From NCBI GenBank assembly GCA_039029355.1, contig JBCCGI010000001.1, positions 186,001 through 250,000 of the forward strand: a stretch of DNA of 64,000 nt, in the 5' to 3' direction. The translations under genes and the position numbers were made by a program. The stretch's first letter is position 1; each line of letters starts with the position of its first letter. Positions 7,061 through 14,215 of the stretch are shown here, piece by piece. Under the pieces are notes generated by a model. It was not told the DNA's origin. It saw nothing but the letters and a program-made list of their open reading frames with translations, and ran no database searches. This DNA comes from JBCCGI01 sp039029355 (GTDB lineage: Bacteria; Planctomycetota; UBA1135; GCA-002686595).

Positions 7061-9390
7061 TGCAGACCCTCGCGCGCCCCACCTACGAGGCCCTTAGCCG
7101 CAACTTCCATCACTGGGAGAAGGTCGGCGACCTGATGGACCAGTGCATCGACCTGATGCTCAACCTGCGCCAGAGCGGCCACCCCGGCGGCTCGCGGTCC
7201 AAGGTGCCGATGATGGTGGCCTCGACGCTGGGCGCGGGCATGCGCTGGGACGTGCGGCATCCCGAGAAGGCCTTCGGCGATCGCTACGTGCTGGTGGCGG
7301 GCCACTGCTGCCCGGTCGTCTACGCGATGCTCGCGGTCTACAACGAGGCGCTGCGCCTGCGCTACGCCGAGACCGGCGACTCGCGCTACCTCGTGCCCAA
7401 CGCCGAGGACCGTCAGCTCGTGTGGGAGGACCTGCTGCACCTCCGGCACAACCAGCACCTGCCGGGGCACGCCGAGATGGAGGGCAAGACGCTCTTCTTC
7501 AAGTTCAATACCGGCCCGTCCGGCCACGGCATGCCGGCAGCGGTCGGCGAGGCGATGGCGCTCAAGCACGCCGGCGCCAGCGACACGCGCGTGTTCGCGG
7601 TCGAGGGCGAGGGCGGCCACACCGCCGGCGCGCACCACGAATCGAAGAACTCGGCCTGGGGCCTGGGGCTCGACAACCTGGTCGTGCTGTTCGACTGGAA
7701 CGACCACGGCATCGACTTCTTCGCCAACAGCACGGTGGTGAAGGGCACGCCCAAGGAGTGGTACGAGCCCTACGGCTGGCGCGTCGCCGGCGCCGAGGAC
7801 GGGCACGACTACGGGCAGATCACGCGCGCGCTGCTCTCGATCGTCCACGCCGACGACACCGAGGGCCGCCCCGGCATGGTGTGGTTCAAGACGCGCAAGG
7901 GCCGCGGCTACCACAAGTTCGACTACTCGTCGCACGGCGCGGCGCACAAGCGCAACTCCGAGCTCTTCTGGCAGTGCCGCGAGGACTTCGCGAAGAAGTA
8001 CGGCGTCGAGTTCGAGGGCGCCGGCGACACGACCGACCCCGGCGAGGACGCGTGCCGCGAGCAGACGCGCAAGTGGATGGAGACGGTCTTGTCGGTCCTG
8101 CGCGACGACCCCGAGCTGGTCGCCTATCTCGCCGACACGCTGATCGAGCTGGGCGAGTCGGTCCCGGCCAAGCCCGACGAGTTCCGGCTGACGGCCGAGA
8201 AGAACCTGGCGCAGGATCGCTCATGGCTGGCGGTGGACACGCTGCCCGACGAACTCTTCGTCGCGCCCGGCGACAAAGCGCCCAACCGCAAGGGCTTCTC
8301 GACCTTCGCCGCGTGGGTCAACGCCCAGTCGGCCAAGCACATGGGCCGGCCGCTCGTCCTGGCCAGCTCGGCCGACCTCGCCGACTCGACCAACATCTCG
8401 GGCTTCGCCAAGCCCCACGGCGACTTCGAGGGCTTCGGCTGGTACGAGCGCGGCGAGAACCCCGGCGGCAGCCTGCTCCCGCAGCAGATCACCGAGTTCA
8501 CCAACGCCGGCCTCTCGGTCGGCCTCGCCACGGTGAACATGTCGTCGGAGCCCGAGGCGGAGTTCAACGGCTACTGGGGCGCCTGCTCGACGTACGGCTC
8601 GTTCTCCTACCTGAAGTACGGCCTCTTCCGCCTCTTCAGCCAGCTCGCCCAGGACTGCCCCCTGAAGGTCGGCAAGGTCATCTGGGTCGTCGGCCACTCC
8701 GGCCCCGAGACGGCCGAGGACAGCCGCACGCACTTCGGCATCTTCGCCCCCGGCGTCACCCAGCTGTTCCCCGACGGCAAGGTCATCAACGTCGTGCCGT
8801 GGGAGCACAACGAGGTCGCTCCGCTCCTCGCCGCCGCCCTCGCGTCCGACAGGCCGATCGTCGCGCTCCACACGACCCGCCCCCCGGTCGTGATCCCCGA
8901 CCGCGCCGCCCTCGGCGTCCCCTCTTTCCGCGAGGCCGCCAAGGGCGCCTACGTCATCAAGCCCCACGACCCGGCGCGCCCCAAGGAGGGCACGGTCATC
9001 GTGCAGGGCACCAGCACGACCGACTCGGTCTACCAGCTCCTCCCGCGCCTCCTCGCCGGCGAGGGCCCGAACGTCAAGCTGGTCCAGGCCGCCTCGTGGG
9101 AGCTCTTCCAGATGCAGAGCGAGGAGTACCGCGACTCGGTCCTCCCGTGGTCGGACTGGCTCGACTCGACCGTCATCACCAACGGCTCGCGCCGCATCAT
9201 GCACGACTGGATGGCGACCAAGATCGCCGGCGAGTACGCGATGAGCTCCGACTGGGACGACCGCTGGCGCACCGGCGGCAGCGTGGACGAGCTGAAGGTC
9301 GAGGCGCACATCGACCCCGAGGCGCTGTGGGCGGGTATCGCGCGCTTCGCGGCGGATCGGGAGAAGCGGCTGGCGCGGCTGCGGGCTTAG
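7060..9390 (+). CDS. Transketolase-family thiamine-diphosphate enzyme
   Basis: This protein of 776 residues is longer than a usual transketolase (about 660). The N-terminal third has the sugar- and cofactor-binding landmarks SGHPGGS and GPSGHGMP, and a thiamine-diphosphate loop EGEGGHTAG...N. The middle carries a pyrimidine-binding domain (ADLADSTN, GYWGACSTYGSFSYL) and the end a transketolase C-terminal domain. It should transfer two-carbon ketol units in pentose-phosphate metabolism, but the extra length and unusual His-rich loops leave the substrate open. I chose the ATG at 7060, which begins just before the conserved helix. An upstream in-frame ATG at 6961 would run through the promoter. 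The gene ends at a strong hairpin. Confidence 0.85.
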   Translation: MQTLARPTYEALSRNFHHWEKVGDLMDQCIDLMLNLRQSGHPGGSRSKVPMMVASTLGAGMRWDVRHPEKAFGDRYVLVAGHCCPVVYAMLAVYNEALRLRYAETGDSRYLVPNAEDRQLVWEDLLHLRHNQHLPGHAEMEGKTLFFKFNTGPSGHGMPAAVGEAMALKHAGASDTRVFAVEGEGGHTAGAHHESKNSAWGLGLDNLVVLFDWNDHGIDFFANSTVVKGTPKEWYEPYGWRVAGAEDGHDYGQITRALLSIVHADDTEGRPGMVWFKTRKGRGYHKFDYSSHGAAHKRNSELFWQCREDFAKKYGVEFEGAGDTTDPGEDACREQTRKWMETVLSVLRDDPELVAYLADTLIELGESVPAKPDEFRLTAEKNLAQDRSWLAVDTLPDELFVAPGDKAPNRKGFSTFAAWVNAQSAKHMGRPLVLASSADLADSTNISGFAKPHGDFEGFGWYERGENPGGSLLPQQITEFTNAGLSVGLATVNMSSEPEAEFNGYWGACSTYGSFSYLKYGLFRLFSQLAQDCPLKVGKVIWVVGHSGPETAEDSRTHFGIFAPGVTQLFPDGKVINVVPWEHNEVAPLLAAALASDRPIVALHTTRPPVVIPDRAALGVPSFREAAKGAYVIKPHDPARPKEGTVIVQGTSTTDSVYQLLPRLLAGEGPNVKLVQAASWELFQMQSEEYRDSVLPWSDWLDSTVITNGSRRIMHDWMATKIAGEYAMSSDWDDRWRTGGSVDELKVEAHIDPEALWAGIARFAADREKRLARLRA

Positions 9391-9399
9391 GGGCGCGAC

Positions 9400-9432
9400 T
9401 CGGCGCTTCGTCCGCGAGCGACGGAGCGCCGA
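9400..9432 (+). terminator. Terminator-like hairpin after the transketolase-family gene
   Basis: TCGGCGCTTCGTC (9400-9412) pairs with GACGGAGCGCCGA (9420-9432) over 13 bp with a single G-U wobble, around a 7-base loop. It starts 10 bp after the stop codon. No T tract follows, which is common in very G+C-rich genomes. Confidence 0.6.
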
Positions 9433-9484
9433 ACGCAGGGCGCTACCGCAAGGCTAGGTGTAGCAAGGGGTTGCGCCCGCACCC

Positions 9485-9525
9485 ATATGCAACCCAGCAT
9501 ATAATATACAGCGCCCCAGGGGCGC
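9485..9525 (+). promoter_or_regulatory. Fic gene promoter with two palindromes
   Basis: A perfect -10 box TATAAT lies at 9500-9505 in a locally A+T-rich patch. ATATGC (9485-9490) and GCATAT (9497-9502) form a perfect inverted repeat that overlaps the -10. A second perfect palindrome, GCGCCCCAGGGGCGC (9511-9525), lies over the expected transcription start. Both are well placed as operators that would block transcription of the Fic gene at 9547. No convincing -35 box is visible, and the binding protein is unknown. Confidence 0.45.
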
Positions 9526-9546
9526 ATAGCATACCTGTCCTTTAGC

Positions 9547-10728
9547 ATGGGCGAGCAGAGGGCGGACATCACAGGCCGTGCAGGCCGCTACGTCCCGCAG
9601 TCGGGCGGCCACCGCACCTTCTCGCCGGCGCCGCTCCCGCCGGACCCTCCGCTCGTTCTGGACGGACCACTCCAGGTCCAGCTCTCGGCAGCGGACCGCG
9701 CGCTTGGGCGGCTGGACGGCTCGGTCCAGACGCTCCCCAATCCGGACCTGTTCGTCTTCATGTACGTCCGGAAGGAAGCCGTTCTCTCGAGCCAAATCGA
9801 GGGGACGCAGAGCTCGCTCCACGACCTCTTGGCAGCGGAAGCAGACCTGCTCACCCCCCTGCCGAACGACGTGGACGAGGTGGTCAACTACGTGGCTGCG
9901 ATGAAGCACGGCCTGTCTCGCCTCGACGAGCTCCCGGTCTCCGTCCGCCTGATCCGGGAGACTCATGAGCGACTGCTCCGGGGAGTCCGAGGCGGCAAGC
10001 TGACCCCGGGGGAACTGCGGCAGACGCAGAGCTGGATCGGGCCTTCGGGATGCGGCCTGAACAACGCGACCTTCGTTCCGCCGCCTCCCCAGGATGTCCC
10101 GGAGGCGCTGGCGCAGCTCGAGCGCTTCCTCCACGACGGCGACGACCTGCCGGACCTGATCAAGATCGGCCTCGCACACGCCCAGTTCGAGACGATCCAC
10201 CCCTTCCTCGACGGAAACGGGCGCGTTGGGCGGCTCCTCATCACCTTTCTGCTCACCGAGCGGCTCCTGCTCGCGAAGCCGGTGCTCTACCTCTCGCACT
10301 TCTTCAAGCGCCACCGCTCGGAGTACTACGACCGGCTCCAGGCGGTCCGCGACCGGGGCGACTGGGAGGCGTGGCTCGAGTTCTTCCTCCGCGGCGTCAC
10401 CAACGTCTGCGCGGAGGCGGCCGAGACCGCCCGCCGCATCCTCGAGCTGCGAGAGCTGCATCGCGCCCGAATCACCGAGGAGCTGGACCGATCGGCGGCC
10501 AAAGGGCATCGAGTCCTTGAGTCGCTGTTCGACCGGCCGATCGTGTCGGTGGCCGACGTCCAAGAGATCACCGGCACGACCTACGTCGCGGCCAACAACC
10601 TCACTCGCCGCATGGGCGAGCTGGGCATCTTCTCCGAGATCACCGGCAACGCGCGCAACCGGCGTTTTCGGTATGAGCCGTACGTCGCTTTGTTCCTCGA
10701 CGACGGGCCCGGCGTCGCGTCGTCCTAG
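9547..10728 (+). CDS. Fic-domain AMP-transferase (class II, self-inhibited) with C-terminal winged helix
   Basis: This protein has 393 residues. The Fic core motif HPFLDGNGRVGRL starts at His218, the catalytic base. An N-terminal inhibitory helix motif of the S/TxxxE(G/N) type is present as SSQIEG (Ser81, Glu85, Gly86), so the enzyme should keep itself off by blocking the ATP gamma-phosphate site. The N-terminal segment (about 1-75) is the DUF4172-like or Fic_N region. Residues about 310-393 form a helix-turn-helix that resembles DNA-binding domains of Fic proteins. Fic enzymes usually transfer AMP to Ser, Thr or Tyr of target proteins. The gene stands alone with its own promoter, and no separate antitoxin is seen. 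The ATG at 9547 fits the promoter position. Confidence 0.92.
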   Translation: MGEQRADITGRAGRYVPQSGGHRTFSPAPLPPDPPLVLDGPLQVQLSAADRALGRLDGSVQTLPNPDLFVFMYVRKEAVLSSQIEGTQSSLHDLLAAEADLLTPLPNDVDEVVNYVAAMKHGLSRLDELPVSVRLIRETHERLLRGVRGGKLTPGELRQTQSWIGPSGCGLNNATFVPPPPQDVPEALAQLERFLHDGDDLPDLIKIGLAHAQFETIHPFLDGNGRVGRLLITFLLTERLLLAKPVLYLSHFFKRHRSEYYDRLQAVRDRGDWEAWLEFFLRGVTNVCAEAAETARRILELRELHRARITEELDRSAAKGHRVLESLFDRPIVSVADVQEITGTTYVAANNLTRRMGELGIFSEITGNARNRRFRYEPYVALFLDDGPGVASS

Positions 10729-10764
10729 TCCCGCCACTTCCCTCCGCGCCCCATCACGAGCCCC

Positions 10765-12321
10765 ATGCTTCCGACGATCCTCCTGGCCAGCATGCTGGCC
10801 GCCCCACAGCGCTCGCCCAACATCCTCTTCGTCTTCAGCGACGACCACGCCCCCCACGCCATCGGCGCCTACGGCGGCCCGCTGGCCGCGGTCGACCCCA
10901 CCCCCAACATCGACCGCCTCGCCAGCGAAGGCATGCGCTTCGAGCGCAGCTTCTGCACCAACTCGATCTGCGGGCCCAGCCGGGCGGTGATCCTCACCGG
11001 CAAGCACAGCCACATCAACGGCTTCCGCAAGAACGGCGATCGGTTCGACGGGTCGCAGCAGACCTTCCCGAAGCTGTTGCGCGGCGCCGGCTATCAGACG
11101 GCGCTGGTCGGCAAGTGGCACCTGACGTCCGATCCCGAGGGCTTCGACCACTGGGAAGTGCTGCCGGGGCAGGGGCGCTACTACAACCCGCGCATGCTGC
11201 ACGACGGCGGCGAGCGCGTCATCGAGGGCCACAGCACCGACGTCGTCACCGACCTCGCGATCGAGTGGATGGAGGGGCGCGACGAGGAACAGCCCTTCCT
11301 GCTGATGTGCCAGTTCAAGGCGCCGCACCGCAACTGGATGCCGGCGCCGCGCTACCTCGACCTGTACGACGACGTCGAGCTGCCGGTGCCGGCGACGCTG
11401 TTCGACCGTTGGGAGGACAACGCCAGCCCCGCGCGCCATCAGCAGATGGAGATCGACCGGCACATGAACCTGGTCTACGACCTATTCGTCACGCCGCGGG
11501 AGGGCTACGACCCCAACAGCGAGATCGGCAGCGACCGGTCCGGTTGGCGCAACCTCGACGCGATGACCGACGCGCAGCGCGCAACGTGGCTGGCAGCGTA
11601 CGAGGATGAGAACGACGCCTTCTGGGAGGCCGAGCTCGAAGGCGAGGCGTTGGTGCGTTGGAAGTACCAGCGCTATGTGAAGAACTACCTGCGCTGCGTG
11701 CGCGGCGTCGACGACGCCCTCGGGCGGTTGCTGGCGTACCTCGACGAGGCGGGGCTCGCGGACAACACGATCGTGGTGTACTCGTCGGACCAGGGCTTCT
11801 ATCTCGGCGACCATGGTTGGTACGACAAGCGGTGGATGTACGAGGAGTCGCTCGGGATGCCGCTGATCGTCCGCTGGCCCGGCGTGACCGAGGCGGGTGC
11901 CGTGGCGGACGAGTTGGTGCAGAACCTCGACTACGCGGCGACGTTCCTCGAGGCTGCCGGCGTCGACGTGCCGGAAGATCTGCAGGGGCGCTCGCTCGTT
12001 CCGCTCCTGCGCGGCGAGGAGCCCGAGTGGCGCGACGCGATCTACTACCACTACTACGGCTTCCCCGCGGTCCACATGGTCGCGCGCCACGACGGCGTGC
12101 GCACCGACCGCTACAAGCTGATGCGCTTCTACGAGTTCGACGAGTGGGAGCTGTACGACCTCGAGGCCGATCCCGACGAGACGACCAACGTCTACGGACA
12201 GCCCGGGTACGAGGAGGTCGCGAAGGGCCTGACCGAGCGTCTGCACGCGCTGAGGCGGCACTACAGCGTCGAGGGCGACCTTGCGCCCCGCCCCGAGGAG
12301 TGGCGCGCCCAGTATCGGTGA
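10765..12321 (+). CDS. Classical (formylglycine-type) secreted sulfatase
   Basis: This protein has 518 residues. A short hydrophobic N-terminus suggests export. The metal-binding SDD lies near the start of the domain, and the sulfatase signature CGPSRAVILTG is complete with Cys69, the residue converted to formylglycine. Further landmarks are GKWHL, SSDQGFYLGDHGW and a C-terminal DUF4976-like part (ELYDLEADPDET). It resembles sulfatases acting on sulfated glycans such as GlcNAc-6-sulfates, but subfamily assignment needs a database search. It is the only sulfatase-fold protein in the window with the catalytic Cys. No formylglycine-generating enzyme gene is present here. It follows the Fic gene by 36 bp but probably has its own signals. 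Confidence 0.92.
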   Translation: MLPTILLASMLAAPQRSPNILFVFSDDHAPHAIGAYGGPLAAVDPTPNIDRLASEGMRFERSFCTNSICGPSRAVILTGKHSHINGFRKNGDRFDGSQQTFPKLLRGAGYQTALVGKWHLTSDPEGFDHWEVLPGQGRYYNPRMLHDGGERVIEGHSTDVVTDLAIEWMEGRDEEQPFLLMCQFKAPHRNWMPAPRYLDLYDDVELPVPATLFDRWEDNASPARHQQMEIDRHMNLVYDLFVTPREGYDPNSEIGSDRSGWRNLDAMTDAQRATWLAAYEDENDAFWEAELEGEALVRWKYQRYVKNYLRCVRGVDDALGRLLAYLDEAGLADNTIVVYSSDQGFYLGDHGWYDKRWMYEESLGMPLIVRWPGVTEAGAVADELVQNLDYAATFLEAAGVDVPEDLQGRSLVPLLRGEEPEWRDAIYYHYYGFPAVHMVARHDGVRTDRYKLMRFYEFDEWELYDLEADPDETTNVYGQPGYEEVAKGLTERLHALRRHYSVEGDLAPRPEEWRAQYR

Positions 12322-12354
12322 CGGCGGGGGGTACCCGCGAGTAAGGTGGGTGCC

Positions 12355-12936
12355 ATGGCGCCGCGCGACGATCCTCACCGCCGGAAGGACCCGTTCGAGA
12401 TGCTCGAGCAGTCACACCGGCGCCTGCAGGAGCACCTGGAGCTCCTGCGCGCCGCGGTGGCGGGGCTGGGCGGCGACGGCAACACGGCCGCGGTCGAGCG
12501 CGTGCGCGAGGTCTCGGAGTTCATCGACCGCTCGGTGAAACGCCACGAGCGCGACGAGGAGGAGTCGCTCTTCCCGCGGCTGACTTCCGACGGCGACCTG
12601 GCCCCGATCCTGGCCGAGCTCGAGGGCGAGCATCGCCACCACGAGCAGCTGCACGCCGAGCTGCGCTCGCTCGCCGAAGCGCCGGATGCAGCCAAGCTCC
12701 AGGACCTGTCGCGCCGCCTCGACGACGCGTACGAGCGCCACGTCGACATCGAAGAGGCGCGGGTCTTTCCCGCGGCCCGCGCCGTGCTGGACGACGCCAC
12801 GCTGGCGACGATGGCGCAGGAGATGCACGCCCGCCGCGGCCGCGGGGGACCGGGCGGCCGGACCGGCGGAGGCGGGGGCGGAGGTGGCGGCGGCCGCCGG
12901 AGAGGTGGCGGCGGAGGCGGCCGCGGACGCCGCTAG
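12355..12936 (+). CDS. Hemerythrin-domain protein with Gly/Arg-rich tail
   Basis: This protein has 193 residues. About 10-155 is a four-helix hemerythrin (HHE) domain with His and Glu ligands spaced as in the family: HRRLQEH, KRHERDEEESLFPRL, EGEHRHHEQLH and YERHVDIEEARVFP. It should bind a di-iron centre, and likely roles are oxygen, nitric oxide or iron handling. The last 35 residues are almost only Gly and Arg, an RGG-like tail not usual for hemerythrins that could bind nucleic acid or phospholipid. I chose the ATG at 12355 because AAGGTGG lies just upstream; GTG at 12346 is in frame but lies inside that site. Confidence 0.88.
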   Translation: MAPRDDPHRRKDPFEMLEQSHRRLQEHLELLRAAVAGLGGDGNTAAVERVREVSEFIDRSVKRHERDEEESLFPRLTSDGDLAPILAELEGEHRHHEQLHAELRSLAEAPDAAKLQDLSRRLDDAYERHVDIEEARVFPAARAVLDDATLATMAQEMHARRGRGGPGGRTGGGGGGGGGGRRRGGGGGGRGRR

Positions 12937-12994
12937 GCGGCCACGAGCCGCCCTCTTTGGATCGAGACGGGCGGGATCCGTATCCTCGCGCGTT

Positions 12995-14167
12995 ATGAAG
13001 CGCATCCAAGGACTCGCATCGGCCGGGCTCTGCCTCCTGCTCGTGCTCGGCGCCTGCCAGACCGTCCCCGACTACAACCAGGAGCTGGCGCCGGGGGCGA
13101 GCGCGCTCCTCCCGTTGGGGCCCGGCGATCCGCTGCCCGACTTCGGCCCGCAGTGGGAGCGGCGCGACGAGATCCTCTCCGCGCTCGAGAACTCGATCGC
13201 GTGGACGCGGCGCGAGCACGCCAGGCAGTTCTTCCCGGTCGAGGGCGTGACACACGAGCGCGCGCTCGCGTCGCTCGAGCGCTTCCGCGACATCCTCGAG
13301 ACGAGCTACGGCCCGGGCGAGTTCCAACGCGCCGTCGAGGCCGAGTTCGAGGTCTACAAGAGCGCCGGATGGAACGGCCGCGGCGGCGGGGTGCTCTTTA
13401 CCGCGTACTGCACGCCGATCCTGCGCGGCAGCCCGGTCGAGTCTTCGACCTACCGCTTTCCGCTGTACGCCAAGCCCGACGACCTCGTGAAGGCTCGCGA
13501 CGGGTCGGTGCTGGGCTGGGAGACCGCTGGCGGCACGCTTCCGCACTACCCGACGCGCGCCACCATCGAGTCGCGCAGCCTGCTCGCCGGCAAGGGCCTC
13601 GAGCTGGTGTGGCTCTCCGACCCGATCGATGCGTTTCTCGCGCACGTCAACGGCTCGGCCTTCATCGAGCTGCTCTCGGGCGAGGTGCTGCGGCTCGGCT
13701 ACGCGGCGAAGAACGGCCGCGCCTACACGTCGCTGGGCAAGGAGCTCGAAAGCGCGGGTGTGATCGAGCGCGCCTCGCTGCGTGCCATCCGCGACTGGGC
13801 CGCCTACGAGGACGAGGGCACGATCTTCGACTACCTCCACCGCAACGCGTCGTACGTTTTCTTCACGCCGATCGACGGCAACCCGCACGGCAGCCTCGAC
13901 GTCGAGGTCACCGCGGAGCGCTCGATCGCGACCGACAAGAGCCTGTTTCCGCGCGGAGCCATCACGTTCGTCGAGGCGGACGTGCCCGGCGCCTACGGAG
14001 GGCCCGAGGAGCGCTTTGAGCAATTCCTGCTCGACCAGGACACCGGAGGCGCGATCCGCACGGCTGGCAGGGCGGATCTTTATCTGGGCATCGGCGACGA
14101 GGCGGAAGATCGAGCCGGTCGCACCAAATCCGAGGGACAGCTCTATTATCTGTTCCTACGCGATTAA
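12995..14167 (+). CDS. mltA: Membrane-bound lytic murein transglycosylase A
   Basis: This protein has 390 residues. The N-terminus is a lipoprotein signal (hydrophobic stretch ending LVLGAC), so the mature protein is anchored to a membrane. The MltA barrel domain occupies about 110-280. The C-terminal 3D domain has DQDTGGAI and IGDEAEDRAG, which carry the conserved Asp residues of the active site. MltA cleaves the glycan backbone of peptidoglycan to give 1,6-anhydro ends, so the cell must have a peptidoglycan wall and an outer-membrane-type envelope. The enclosing frame extends upstream, but the ATG at 12995 gives a clean lipoprotein signal. Confidence 0.93.
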   Translation: MKRIQGLASAGLCLLLVLGACQTVPDYNQELAPGASALLPLGPGDPLPDFGPQWERRDEILSALENSIAWTRREHARQFFPVEGVTHERALASLERFRDILETSYGPGEFQRAVEAEFEVYKSAGWNGRGGGVLFTAYCTPILRGSPVESSTYRFPLYAKPDDLVKARDGSVLGWETAGGTLPHYPTRATIESRSLLAGKGLELVWLSDPIDAFLAHVNGSAFIELLSGEVLRLGYAAKNGRAYTSLGKELESAGVIERASLRAIRDWAAYEDEGTIFDYLHRNASYVFFTPIDGNPHGSLDVEVTAERSIATDKSLFPRGAITFVEADVPGAYGGPEERFEQFLLDQDTGGAIRTAGRADLYLGIGDEAEDRAGRTKSEGQLYYLFLRD

Positions 14168-14215
14168 GGCCCCGCTTGCCTTCCCCCCGCCTGTTGTTGC
14201 TCTGGCTCTCTTCGG

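Noticed and set aside
7143..9545. Second long frame across the transketolase-family gene
   Set aside because: It is Arg/Pro-rich and has no motifs, while the other frame has complete thiamine-diphosphate enzyme landmarks.
10765..12321. Search for a formylglycine-generating enzyme partner of the sulfatase
   Set aside because: No gene in the window has its motifs; the enzyme may be encoded elsewhere.
12840..12935. G-rich low-complexity tract as a possible structural repeat
   Set aside because: It lies in frame in the hemerythrin gene and encodes the Gly/Arg tail.
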